DNA from: Pisaster brevispinus
Lineage: Eukaryota; Echinodermata; Asteroidea; Forcipulatida; Asteriidae
DNA length: 64,000 nt
Direction of reading: 5' to 3'
Assembly (NCBI GenBank): GCA_023634235.1
Contig: JAMKCF010000020.1
Coordinates: 6,572,001 to 6,636,000, forward strand
A program made the translations under genes and the position numbers. Positions 24,283 to 58,866 of this stretch are shown here, piece by piece; within the stretch, counting starts at the first letter, position 1; each line of letters begins with the position of its first letter. The notes beneath the pieces were generated by a model, which saw only the letters and a program-made list of their open reading frames with translations, was not told where the DNA came from and made no database searches.

Positions 24283-24755
24283 AGAGCAATGTTGCTCCCA
24301 GAGCAATGTTGCTCCCAGAGCAATGTTGCTCCCAGGGCAATGTTGCTCCCAGGGCAATGTTGCTCCCAGGGCAATGTTGCTCCCAGGGCAATGTTGCTCC
24401 CAGGGCAATGTTGCTCCCAGGGCAATGTTGCTCCCAGGGCAATGTTGCTCCCAGGGCAATGTTGCTCCCATAGCAATGTTGCTCCCAGAGCAATGTTGCT
24501 CCCAGAGCAATGTTGCTCCCAGAGCAATGTTGCTCCCAGAGCAATGTTGCTCCCAGAGCAATGTTGCTCCCAGAGCAATGTTGCTCCCAGAGCAATGTTG
24601 CTCCCATAGCAATGTTGCTCCCAGAGCAATGTTGCTCCCAGAGCAATGTTGCTCCCAGAGCAATGTTGCTCCCAGAGCAATGTTGCTCCCAGAGCAATGT
24701 TGCTCCCAGAGCAATGTTGCTCCCAGAGCAATGTTGCTCCCAGAGCAATGTTGGG
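24283..24755. repeat. 17-bp minisatellite, about 28 copies
   Basis: The unit is AGAGCAATGTTGCTCCC; a run of AGGGCAATG variants sits in the middle (about 24333-24460), and two ATAGC variants at about 24471 and 24607. Each unit contains the inverted repeat GAGCAA-TG-TTGCTC. Seventeen is not a multiple of three and the unit has no stop, so several frames on both strands are open; none is a gene. Confidence 0.96.
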
Positions 24756-25008
24756 ATCCGTTTGTTGCAAAAATTTCGAGCGCATGTATGGGCGCTTGTA
24801 GGACGTTTAGTACGCGCGTGTGAAAATACAGGTATTTTGACGCGAATCAAATGAATCATGTTTTCACACAGTCACCCTTAATTGCATACAGTTAGACTAT
24901 CACAAAATCAAAGTAGAATGACAGAGGACCAGTTGCTTTTTGAATTGATGCCTCTTTTACGGGTTACCGTACTTTAGCGCGCGCGTAGAACGGATCGGCC
25001 CAGTCCTA

Positions 25009-25041
25009 ATTAAAATGTGCTAGATTCTAGCACATTTTAAT
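25009..25041. repeat. 33-bp palindrome at the centre of the composite repeat
   Basis: Arms ATTAAAATGTGCTAGA / TCTAGCACATTTTAAT are perfect, with one spacer base at 25025. The equivalent site in the 31145 copy carries a different perfect palindrome (31357-31384). Confidence 0.95.
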
Positions 25042-25716
25042 GAACCAATAGACTGTGCAAGTCTCGCGCGTATTCGAACATTGGGATCCGTTAAAGCGCG
25101 TGAGTTTGTTTCTTTAACGCGTTAAAGCAATGTACGTGGGACCACAGTGGTCCCGAAAATGTTCGAATACGCGCGAGACTTGCACGGTCGATTCCATGGG
25201 TTATGATCATAGAGTTATATATAGGAACTAGACGGCGCAGTAGCCTATTTACGCAGCCCGACAGGGCAGCGCGGCGGCCATTTCGTAAGTACTGAAGTAG
25301 TCCAAAACAACGTCTAAACCATTTGTGCGTGTTGCAAAAGAGCAATGGTTAACAATGAAAGGGTTTACTGTGAAATTTATGAACGCCAGTGAAGACCGTT
25401 TATGCTACTAAATAATCCCCGAATAAATATAATAATTTAGAATTATATTCCTTCACTTTGGACAATATATCATGACATAGTGTGTTCATCCTCTTTTGAA
25501 ACGAATAACCTAAACCCCACGAAACAACTTTAATACAGCCGCTCGTTTTTTTTTAGTTTTTTTTTAGACCGCATATAACGTGTATTTAATAAGCACACCG
25601 CGTATTTCGTATTCAATGTTGCCCTCGTACAAAATGGCGCGCGTGCCTCCTTGCGGTTCCGTCGCGTTTGTGCACGTAGCTTCCAGTGCGTCCTGATCAT
25701 AGAAATGGTCCTGATC

Positions 25717-27007
25717 GAGCAAGGCATGCTGGGGAAAAATGGCGCAGCGAGATCGATCACCCCTGGGAACGAGGATGGGCCACCCAGGTTTTATGTTTTA
25801 ACTCCTGTTATTAATTTCAGATGGGTTTTCTTTCTAAACGGTCTTTCCTCCGTGGTTAAAATACCATAATTATACAAAAAACTGTCGGGAACATCAGTCA
25901 CCGATTGATTGCATCAGTTGCTGCCGTCAGACAAAACATTTATGATAATCGGCAACGCTGAATTGAAGGGCGCGAACTACTGTATGAACTTTTTTTAGCC
26001 GCTAAAAAAAAATAATTATTATTTCAGAAAGAAAGTTCTACGTCTGCAGACGTAGAACTTTCTTTCTGAAATAATTATTATTTTTTTTTAAAATTATATC
26101 TATGAATAATCTGAACAAAAACTATCATTAGAATTAATATAGAAACTGAGTTTTAGCTTTTAACTTATACACAAATAACGTGTTAATTTTTATTCAAACA
26201 AACTATGAAGTACAAAAAGGATAGAACGAAAATGTGCGCTAAATAAAGCAAAACGCTACAGGTACCTGAGGTCATGGGTATACGTTTTTACGCACGAAGA
26301 ACAGCTTCCCGTACCGAGGTTCCAGATCTAGTGCCACATTGCAGCAAGATTGTTTTCGACCAGAATGTCATGGTTATGACATTCATGACCACTGGACTAA
26401 CGCAACTTACCATGTCATTCTGGTCGAGAACTAGCGCGCCCGTGGCAGCCTTTCACTCTCATATTATACTACAGTGACGTCCTGGATATGACGGTCCATT
26501 TCTGGGGCGGAAATTTTCAAAGCTTCAAATGAAGCCCCTAATTTCACCGGATTCACATTCAATCATTTCTCTGCGGTGGGTTTGGACGCCATATTATATT
26601 CCTCATAAATCCGTCATTTTCGTGAAATAATGCAGCTCCCAACGTAACAAAATACCCGTTTTGTTCGTATTGTCACGGTTGTCGGTCGATTGCGTAAGCG
26701 TACATTCTCGTGTAAGACGCAGGACATGGCGCGCGTATCGTGCGTTGCATTTTGCAAGCTAACGATGTGCAGTCAAGATACGGTGACCAGGAAGTGCAAT
26801 AATGTTGTACAGAAATTTGTTTATTATTATTTTTTGTTTGAAACTTGTCGTCTTTAATGTCCTTCTAGAAACATTTTACGGAACTCATTTTTATTCAAAA
26901 TGGAATTGACTTCCTTGTAAAAACTTCCCCACAGTTTACACACTCTGGTGAACAATCTTTAGGGTGATCGATCTCGCCGCCCCATTTCCCCCAGCATGCC
27001 TTGCTCG
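25717..27007. repeat. Inverted pair GAGCAAGGCATGCTGGGG
   Basis: GAGCAAGGCATGCTGGGG with GCGAGATCGATCACC (25717-25762) is inverted as GGTGATCGATCTCG with CCCCAGCATGCCTTGCTC (26964-27007). A third copy in direct orientation lies at 31402-31470. These are ends of related elements. The enclosed 1.2 kb has no gene; a small inverted pair TCGACCAGAATG / CATTCTGGTCGA lies at about 26357 and 26415. Confidence 0.6.
26005..26088. repeat. 84-bp near-perfect palindrome
   Basis: Symmetry centre CTGCAG at 26044-26049. The arms (AGAAAGTTCTACGTCTG and outward into AATAATTATT and A/T runs) match for about 40 bp each side, with two mismatches near the outer third. There is no spacer. Confidence 0.93.
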
Positions 27008-27871
27008 CTCATATAACCCACGGGGCCAGTGGCGTACGGGTAACTAAGGGGGGGGGGGCACGTGCCCCCAATTGATGTATGTTGCCCCGGGTGCCTCTCA
27101 AATTGAATTTTGGACTCTTTGGATTGGAAACTCCAGAGTTTTAATGTGATAAATTCGATATTTTAAAGCTAGTTTTCCATTTACACGCAGACAATGTCTT
27201 TGTTTTACACTAACGCCAGATTATCTTATAAAAAAAGTATATTACAACAAAAAATGCTATGAATTTTTTTTTTAAGAAAAAGGCGAAGTAAACATGGCCA
27301 GAAGTGCCCCTAGAAAAAAAATGCAACCCTTGTGCCCCTGAATCTTTAACCCAGTTGACGGTGCTGCCTGGGCGTGTTTTGGCGACCATGACGGGGACAA
27401 GTTTCTGACGTAAAATTCACTGACCGGAACAACTTCCGAAAGCTACGCGAAAACGGTCGGTAACCAGGAAGTTCATTTCTCTTGAAAAGTCATGTTCTTA
27501 AAATATACAGCCTCCATTTTATTTTCAAGTTATGAAACTTATGTCTTCGTAATTTTATTAACACTATTTAGTCGTAATGCTTCAAGATATTTCATTACAA
27601 AAAAATAAATTTGAATTTTTTCGATAGTTTAAAAAGTCCGCCATCTTGAAACCAAACCTAACCAAGCCAACAATTGGTAGGAACAGCCGCGTCACTGAGG
27701 TTCAACCGAACACGCGAAAACATGTTCCTGGCTGGCTCGCATTGACGGTAGGCATATCCGCTGATTCCACTGAAACCCGTAAACAATAAATGAAGCTGAC
27801 AACATTTCTCACTAAATTAATCTCGTATTGGAAGTGTAAAAGACATTTGATGCAAATTTCAAAATCAGTAA
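27008..27871. other. Non-coding stretch
   Basis: A G11 run followed by CACGTGCCCCC lies near 27049-27069, resembling the poly-G-rich end of a hAT-type MITE (CAGTGGCGTACGGG at 27027). Nothing else can be supported. Confidence 0.4.
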
Positions 27872-28171
27872 AAGAATTGGGTTTCGCCTTTTTGTCCAGG
27901 CTGTATGAAGTCATCTATTCTCGAATGCAATCCCATTACTGCTCCACACGGGGACTTTTGCCTGCTGCGTCTCCGCCCTGAGCCGGTACGTCCCTCCTCA
28001 GTCAACCTGGTCAGCCCAACCTCCGCTGAGCTAACCATGTCGGTGCCGAGCTTAACGTGGACACCCGTTCGTCATAGACGAAGGTCACGCAGAGCTCCCG
28101 AACTCAAGCGATCCAACCAACCCCGGCTTCCAAGGTAACTGGATTACAGGCGCACGCCACAACGCCCAGCC
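27872..28171 (-). ncRNA. RN7SL: 7SL (signal recognition particle) RNA gene
   Basis: On the minus strand, a roughly 300-nt sequence starts GCTGGGCGTTGTGGCGTGCG and follows metazoan SRP RNA in order. It has the Alu-domain CCTGTAATCC loop; GGATCGCTTGAGTTCGGGAG; the helix-6 segment with GGGTGTCC; ACCAGGTTGACTGAGGAGGG; the SRP54-binding helix-8 region with CAGG, a GGAG (GNAR) tetraloop and AGCAGG (complement at 27961-27980); GGAGCAGTAATGGGAT; and the 3' Alu strand CAGCCTGGACAAAAAGGCG. It ends in a TTCTTTT run (27870-27876), a pol III terminator. The length equals the usual 300 nt and all protein-binding motifs are intact, so it looks functional. The RNA scaffolds SRP, which targets ribosomes making secretory proteins to the ER. 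A plus-strand open frame over it is spurious. Confidence 0.93.
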
Positions 28172-28226
28172 GAGAGATACTGTACTTTTTAACTTTATCA
28201 GCTCATTATCTACAGACGCGATGAAT

Positions 28227-28232
28227 AAAAAA
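28227..28232 (-). terminator. Pol III terminator of tRNA-Ser
   Basis: T6 on the minus strand, six bases after the discriminator base of the tRNA-Ser gene. Confidence 0.85.
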
Positions 28233-28238
28233 GACTAC

Positions 28239-28319
28239 CGTCGTGGACAGGATTCGAACCTGCGCGGGTAACCCCATTGGATTTCAAGTCCAACGCCTTA
28301 ACCACTCGGCCACCACGAC
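28239..28319 (-). tRNA. tRNA-Ser-TGA: tRNA-Ser(TGA)
   Basis: The minus-strand sequence is 81 nt including discriminator G. The acceptor stem GTCGTGG/CCACGAC pairs perfectly. The A box is TGGCCGAGTGG; the anticodon stem TTGGA/TCCAA encloses CTTGAAA with anticodon TGA. The long class II variable arm (GGGTTACCC) is typical of serine, and the T arm carries the GGTTCGAATCC B box. No CCA is encoded and there is no intron. It lies 67 bp upstream of the 7SL gene, in the same orientation. Confidence 0.96.
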
Positions 28320-28599
28320 ACATGGTAAATATCTATTGACGTTTTTGAAAGACCGAAAAGTACAAACTTTTCAATAAATAGCGAGGAGGATGAGGATAAA
28401 ATCTGCAACTAAAAACATGTTCAATGCACTGGTATGTAGAGGCACTTAAGATAATCGTATGCATTATTTAACGAAAATGTAAAAAAGAAACAATATGCTG
28501 CCATGCTGCTAATATCTTTCTACAGAGATACAAGGTTAGAGTAAATACAATACACAAGTTGACAAAAAATATGTTGAAAGGAAAACTACCCTGTGATTT

Positions 28600-28660
28600 A
28601 CCTTGTGTATAGTCACGGTAGCCGAGTGCTGAAGGCGTTGGACGCTAATTTTAAAACAAG
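28600..28660 (+). repeat. Degenerate tRNA-like (SINE) fragment
   Basis: AGTCACGGTAGCCGAGTGCT then GAAGGCGTTGGACGCTAA resembles the 5' half of a tRNA-Leu/Ser (A box and anticodon stem). No B box follows. Confidence 0.5.
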
Positions 28661-28794
28661 GTCCAAAACTGCATCAAAACTTTGTCCATTTCGGGGGGGG
28701 GGTGGGAAACCCACAACGTTTGGTTTTCGAGTGCATCACCTAAATTAACCATTCCATGACTTTATTTTATATATATTTTTTTTTATGAGATATC

Positions 28795-29145
28795 GCCCAA
28801 CCCACAAGGCCGGACGGCCACTTCAAGGTGAGGGCTACACTTAACTGATTTGGGCTGTCAAACCAGATCAACTGTCACCAGAGGCACGTTGCCGCCTACT
28901 CCTTGGACTGAAACAGGGTTACCCCCTTCACAGTCCGTACGGATAAAAGGCATGGGTATCATCCACTAGGAGCCTGGCTGGTAGAGCAGAATGCACTATC
29001 TTCCCAACTTTTTACGAAGCAATTATGGTTAAGTGCCTTGCTCAAGGGCACAAGTGTCATGACCGGGATTCGAACCCACACTCTGCTGCTAACAACACCG
29101 GAGTTTGGGTCCGGTGAACTAGACCGCTCGGCCACGACACGCCAC
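28795..29145 (-). repeat. tRNA-derived SINE
   Basis: The minus-strand head has GTGTCGTGGCCGAGCGGT (A box) and GTGGGTTCGAATCCCGGT (B box), resembling tRNA-Leu. It is followed by the conserved core TTGTGCCCTTGAGCAAGGCA and CTTAACC common to many metazoan SINEs, then about 200 bp of body (GGTTTGACAGCCCAAATCAG, ACCTTGAAGTGGCCGTCCGG). The copy at 45251-45668 is a diverged relative. Confidence 0.75.
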
Positions 29146-29376
29146 ATTTTGTGCATCTAGGACTTGCTCGAACCCCCAATGTTCTTATGTACAGAGGTAC
29201 CCGAGCCCGAAATCATCCAAAGAATTCTCGAGGTACCCAGAAAAAATGAAGACTCAATGAGAGGGAAAGGGTTGGCTACACCATAAAGACACATATCGAA
29301 CATTAGACTGCAGAAGTGAGCGGAGATTCTGGGCCTTAATGAATAAACTCCCTGTGCGGTTTCCACCACTCGGGAA

Positions 29377-29945
29377 ATTTCCTTTGGACGATCTTACTTT
29401 AGGTGAAGTTATTAAGTAATACAACAAATCTTCTATACAAGATCACGTTGATAATTTATCTAGCTGGTGTAGAAGTAATCATGTGCTCCCAAAACCTGAC
29501 AAATGTCGCACAATGACTAATATCTGTTTTGAGACGAACCTCAAAATTCGGTTTCTTTCAATTCGATAGATCTCAAGTGTGCTACATCAATTAATTTACT
29601 TGGTGTGACTGTTCAAGACAACTTAAAATGGGACATAACCTACGGGATGCCTTGGAAATAATTTCCGCAATGTGTATTTCCGCAATGTGTATTTCCGCAA
29701 TGTGTATTTCCGCAATGTGTGTTTCCGCAATGTGTATTTCCGCAATGTGTATTTCCGCAATGTGTATACACATTGCGGAAATTATTTCTAAGGCATCCCG
29801 TAGGTTGTACACTTTGTGCGTACTACGTTAATCTAAAGTACCTACAAAAGACATGGTACAGTCTATACTTGTTATCTTAGGCTTATGCTGGAATATGCTA
29901 GTCAAGTTTGGCACAGTTCAATTACTGAGCGACAGGTCATTGCAG
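29377..29945 (+). mobile_element. LINE reverse transcriptase fragment, split by an inverted duplication
   Basis: It reads DDLTLGEVIK (catalytic DD region), then DNLSSWCRSNHVLPKPDKCR, then in another frame LLGVTVQDNLKWD. After 29767 come AEIISKASRRLYTLCVLR and LMLEYASQVWHSSITERQ. These are the palm/thumb motifs of CR1/RTE-like ORF2 in the normal order. The segment 29638-29766 is an inverted copy of the following bases plus a 15-bp repeat. The element is truncated at both ends; the right edge meets a hAT-like terminus at 29942. Confidence 0.85.
29638..29805. repeat. Inverted duplication with seven 15-bp repeats in one arm
   Basis: The left arm ACCTACGGGATGCCTTGGAA... is the reverse complement of 29767-29805. 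The stem tip TTTCCGCAATGTGTA is tandemly repeated about seven times (29662-29766) on the left side only. Confidence 0.93.
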
Positions 29946-31144
29946 GGGCAGATCCAGGATTTTCCAGGGGGGGGGGGGGCGTGAACATTTACCAAGCAGC
30001 AAACGGTGATGCAATTTGTGGCGCCTGCTGCGAGCGCGTAATGCGAAGCCCAACGGCATGAGTTCTGGGGCCCGCTTAAATGCTCCGGAACAGTTATGAT
30101 TCTAGATGCTCTGTGGTGTGATCTCATGCAATATCTGAGCACTTTAACCAGTTTTGTTTTAACAAGATAATTATTTAAACATCATTTTCGAGTTGGGAGT
30201 CATTGAATCAGCCATCCTGAGTTATAAAATCAAATGCAGGCTACAATTAATATTTATTCAGGGGCAACAAATGTGTTGGGTGAGACAAACGATACGCAGT
30301 TTTCAATATAATTAACCAAATAGGGTCTCTTTGTCTATTAGTTTTCATATACTTGTGGATTAGAATCTAACACAAAACATGCTTCATACTGATAAGAACA
30401 ATTATTCGCTTAATTGGCCATTAAATGAGTGCTCATTGGATTGATCAAGCACAATTATAAATTTCATTAGTAAAACAAAATAAAATACAAAATGGCCATA
30501 CAGGGGTTACCCTATGGGTGGAGAGCCTTTCAATAAAACAGGATAACATATTTATGAACTGATTAAGCAACTAAATCAATTCATAAATATTTTATACAAA
30601 TTCAATTTTATCAATCATAAAATTAGGCCGCGGGAATACTTAGTTCTCGGTCTAACCGTAGGTCCCTATGATAAAATTTAGTACTTATTTATTTGCGAAG
30701 ATTTTAATGACAAGTAGGCCTATACGTCAATGCTTTGTTTTGAAAATCAACCAAAGTTATGGGAAATAACACCCAAATCCTCAAAATTCGTGCGAGAATT
30801 ATTACTTTTGTTAAAACTGACGTAATACAATTTTCATGGATTTTTGGGGTCAAAATAATTGTGCATGTGGAAGGGAGTGAGTTTTTCTTTTTGAACATGT
30901 TGATTGATGATGTGGCCGACCGGAGCCAAATCCAAACCACAAAGCAAAACATTTGAAGACTGAAACAATTCTTTTCCCGCCACGTTTTCATTTTCAACAG
31001 AACTACTGGTTTGCAGTTTTGTAACAAGCCCGCACACAAAGTAATCACCCTTGGGAGCCAATCAGCCAATCACTGTTTTTCAGTACATCCCTATCAGGGG
31101 TTAGTGACGAGATGTGTCGATACGGCGCGCAGCTCATGGTAGCC
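29942..31144. other. hAT-like terminus followed by non-coding DNA
   Basis: CAGGGGCAGATCCAGGATTT at 29944 plus a G12 run resembles the common CAGGGGCGGATCC end of hAT MITEs; its other end was not found. The rest to 31144 has no supported gene. 31030-31090 shares GGGAGCCAATCAGC and TTTTTCAGTACATCC, inverted, with 22085-22125. Confidence 0.45.
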
Positions 31145-31480
31145 TGTCTCTAGTCGCCCACCCGAACTTACTCATAAAAATGCACGCATTTCGACGCAAT
31201 ACACATCAAATGAATCATGTTTTTACATGGTCTCCCTAACTAAACTGCATACAGTTAGACGAATCACAAGATCGACAGAATGAGAGGGGCCAGTTGCTCC
31301 ATGACTTGATGCGTCCTTTGACAGCGCGCTCTGCGTAGTCTCTAACACAGGAATAATTAAAATATCCAATATTGGATATTTTAAAGTCACACTTCCAGGG
31401 GTGAGCAAGGCGTTCTGGGAAAGAAAACAAAATGGCGCGTCGAGATCCTACACCACTGGGAACGAGGTTGGTCTAAAGGG
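31145..31480 (+). mobile_element. Composite dispersed repeat, short copy
   Basis: The same block order as 24241-25775, without the minisatellite: CTAGTCGCCCACCCGAACTT, AAATGAATCATGTTTTTACA, CATACAGTTAGAC, CCAGTTGCTCCATGA, the palindrome at 31357-31384, GTGAGCAAGGC and CTGGGAACGAGG. Confidence 0.65.
31357..31384. repeat. 28-bp perfect palindrome
   Basis: Arms TTAAAATATCCAAT / ATTGGATATTTTAA with no spacer, at the same position as the different palindrome at 25009-25041. Confidence 0.95.
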
Positions 31481-31866
31481 GACCAGTCTAATGTTCAGTC
31501 TGGTCCCCAACCCCGGGCGACGGTGTGCCACCACCACTGATCTCTATTATACTGACGCCACCACTCCTGTGTAGAGAGAGATCAGTGTGCCACTCTGAGA
31601 TAAGTGAGTGCGGTGTGCGCTGGTAAGTTTCAAACTTGCGCGGGTTTCTACTTTGCGCTGAGCAGAATTAGTTGAGTGCACACATCATTTCAGGATTTGG
31701 CTGTTTGCGTTTGCTGAAATCTGTTTTTTTTGTCACTGTAGCGTTATTAGTGGCACTCACTGTGCATCTGAAGCTCGAGCAAGTAAAGTGACTTTTAAAG
31801 CAAGTTCTGTGTTTTGCTACCTGTTTTGACCTGAGACCGACGTTCTGAAAATTGTGCATGCAGATC

Positions 31867-56318
<24,452 letters not shown>

Positions 56319-56800
56319 GTCAGTATAACCACTTGCTGTATGGTATAAATTTGTGAAATGTTATTTATACCTCATTTTTTGAAACCATAACTAATATGCT
56401 TTCAATACTTCATTCAGCTGTTTAATTGTGGCAAATGCTGTATGACAACTTTCTAGAGGGAGTGTTATACATGCCAGATAATATTTATTCTTGATTGGCG
56501 ATGCTAGTTATTGTATTGGTCTTCAGTAGAGGGTGCATGACTGCACGTCAACTTGCTCGGAGGGACTGGCCAAGTCTACAAATTTTGTTCAAAACTAGTG
56601 TCTTGACGTATTTGACACAGGCACCCAGCAAGATTCAGGCAGATCAAATCATGGCTCATTTGCATAATTTATGTTAAGGCAATTAGCAACAGAGTATGTG
56701 TATAGTGCCTAGAGGTATGTGATGCTTACAAAAACTAATTTTCAACCTCGTGTTTGTAAGTATGCCAGCAGGAAGTGGCTGTTACAGGACCAGTGTCAGA
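56319..56800. other. XRCC5 intron 8, first part
   Basis: No supported feature. Confidence 0.45.
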
Positions 56801-57152
56801 ATCTACAAGAAGCAAGTTGGGCCTCAAACCATGCCAATAAGTAATTGTGTTGATGGTCATGATCTAGTTGTAAATTTATCACTTACATACATTCATACAT
56901 ACATGTACATACATGTACATACATAAAAAAGTGTTTTATATACTGCCATTTCATCAAGATCACAGCGGAATTTACAAGAAGTCCATGTAAGTTGGGCCTC
57001 AAACCATGCCAATAAGTAATTGTGTTGATGGTCATGATCTAGTTGTAAATTTATCAGTTACATACATACATACATTGTTGTACATACATACATACATGTA
57101 CATACATAAAAAAGTGTTTTATATACTGCCATTTTATCAAGATCACAGCGGT
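56800..57152. repeat. Tandem duplication (period about 175 bp) with TACA microsatellites
   Basis: AGTTGGGCCTCAAACCATGC starts at 56815 and again at 56990. Each copy continues through TGGTCATGATCTAGTTG, a (TACA)n tract and GTTTTATATACTGCCATTT to ATCACAGCGG. The second copy runs into the 3' end of the minus-strand LINE, so the duplicated unit is probably its tail. Confidence 0.85.
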
Positions 57153-57644
57153 TTCTGATGATACACAGCAAAATACATGGCATAACGATGGTCTGAAATT
57201 GAAAAACAACAAACAATTATTGTGGGAATAAGTGTGACTTTAGATGCTTCTTGAAATTGTGAAGTGAATCGGCAGAGCGCGGAGATGTATAGGAGTGACA
57301 AAAGAGAATGACTTTTCAGCAGATGATGCAAAATTACTGTGATGAATTTTTTATTCGACGAGCCGGCTACTAGTGTCTTTTTATGACCCCAAGACAACTC
57401 TTCCTGGGTATACAAAACCAAGCACCATTTTAAATATGCTGGGCTCAGATCATTTAGGCATTTGTAGACAAAGCACAAAATTGTACGATGGATTCGTTTC
57501 TTGACGGGCAGCCAGTGGAGTTGCTATAGAAGTGGTGTTGCATGATCATATTTGTTGGTGCAGTGAATGAGTTTGGATGCCCAGTTTTGAAGACATTGAA
57601 GTTTTTGTATGTCAGATGCATTAGATCCCAGAAGCAGTGTGTTC

Positions 57645-58210
57645 AATGTGCCAGTGCTGCTGCTTTGAGTTCGGTGGTATCGCAACCTGACCATTCTCGG
57701 ATGTTGTCTACCCAGCGCATCTTTTGTCGGCCCACGGAACGATGACATCCCTCTGGCATCCCATCCACAACGGCTGCTGCCATACCGCCTTGGCGAACCA
57801 CATGGCCCAACCAAGCTGCCTTTCTTTCAATCACAGCACTGCTGCTGAAGTACCATCGGTTGCCGATCATCTCCATCAGTCTTTCATTTGTCACATGGTC
57901 TCGGCCGAAGCTGTCTAGGCGTTTGATGTCAGCTGCCTTCAGCGACAGGGTGGTGGCACCATACAGTACCCTTGACATGATTAGTGCCTGAGTGAGCTGT
58001 ATCTTTACCTCAAGGCTGACGCGGGGGGGAGTGTAGGTAGTTGCACTGCTGGAGAGTGGATTTGCCCGTGCCTAGCCGCATTCGAACCTCCTTACTGTCA
58101 TCAAGCATGTGGTTGATCGACATGCCCAAGTACTTGAAAGATGTGACACAAGGTATTTGTGCTGAGCGGTATGTGATGGTGGTATCATCAGTTGTTGGCT
58201 GGATGATCAT
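57645..58210 (-). pseudogene. LINE ORF C-terminal part
   Basis: Across a frameshift it has VTSFKYLGMSINHMLDDSKE and then MSRVLYGATTLSLKAADIKR, GHVVRQGGMAAAVVDGMPEG and MRWVDNIREWSGCDTTELKA. These are the thumb and the (G)H..R, W.DNI.EW C-terminal motifs of APE LINEs. It ends at the element's 3' border. Confidence 0.82.
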
Positions 58211-58236
58211 GTACTCAGTCTTATCAGGGTGGCTAG

Positions 58237-58866
58237 CTAGCCCAGGGTAGTGAGCATCTCTTCAGCATCAGCTCTGCACAGCGCCATCAGTACCAGATCA
58301 TCAGCATATCTGATCTCCTTATAGGGGAAACCACTGACATCTGGCGCTGTGCAGTTGTACCACTCTCGCACGATGCACTCGGTGTAGAGGCTGAAGAGTG
58401 TTGGTGACAGTGGACAGCCTTGTCGAACTCCGACTGGTGTTTCAAACTCGTCTGTCATCTGGCCTTTCCACAGGAGCTGGCCGTTTGAGTTGATGTAGAG
58501 ATCTTTGAGTAATCGCATCACATCCTCTTCCACACCCAAATACCGCAGTTTCTTATAGTCAACGAAGACCAGATGGAGAAGGCGTTTTCCTGCATAGTGC
58601 GACTCCGCCACACGTTTAAGGAGGTAGATTCCATCCGTTGTGCCCTTGCCGCTTACAAAGCCACATTGGGTGTCGCTCACTACGATGTTGGCGGTTCTTT
58701 CCAGTCTGCGTTGTATCATATTCAGAATGATTTTGCTGGCATGACTGATTAGAGCAAGTTTTCTGTAGTTGTTGCACAAACCTCTGTCACTCTTTTTGTG
58801 CAACGGGATATACACCGACTTGGTCATCGACTGTGTCCACTTTCCAGAGTTCCAGATGTTACACAC
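58237..58866 (-). pseudogene. LINE reverse transcriptase with a deleted motif A
   Basis: It reads NIWNSGKWTQSMTKSVYIPL, CNNYRKLALISHASKIIL, DTQCGFVSGKGTTDGIYLL, LVFVDYKK-LRYLGVEEDV, TPVGVRQGCPLSPTLFSLY and KEIRYADDLVLMAL. The order is normal, but the stretch after FVDYKK, where AFD...LW should stand, is missing about 15 residues. YADD (motif C) is intact. Confidence 0.88.

Larger units (their letters stand above)
24241..25775 (+). mobile_element. Composite dispersed repeat, long copy
   Basis: It shares, in the same order, several blocks with 31145-31480: CTAGTCGCCCACCCGAACTT, AAATGAATCATGTTTT, TTGCATACAGTTAGAC, CCAGTTGCT, an AATTAAAAT palindrome, GAGCAAGGC and CTGGGAACGAGG. In this copy the 17-bp minisatellite and about 650 bp (25050-25715) are extra. 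A perfect 28-bp inverted repeat (25055-25082 / 25158-25185, GTGCAAGTCTCGCGCGTATT) lies in the extra part. Confidence 0.6.

Noticed and set aside
24233..24859. Several 100-200-codon frames in both strands as genes
   Set aside because: All translate the stop-free 17-bp repeat; no coding evidence.
27905..28138. Plus-strand 77-codon frame
   Set aside because: Antisense to the 7SL RNA gene, whose structure explains the sequence.
29591..29831. Frames with HIAEI or ISAMC repeats
   Set aside because: Translation of the 15-bp hairpin-tip repeat in both directions.
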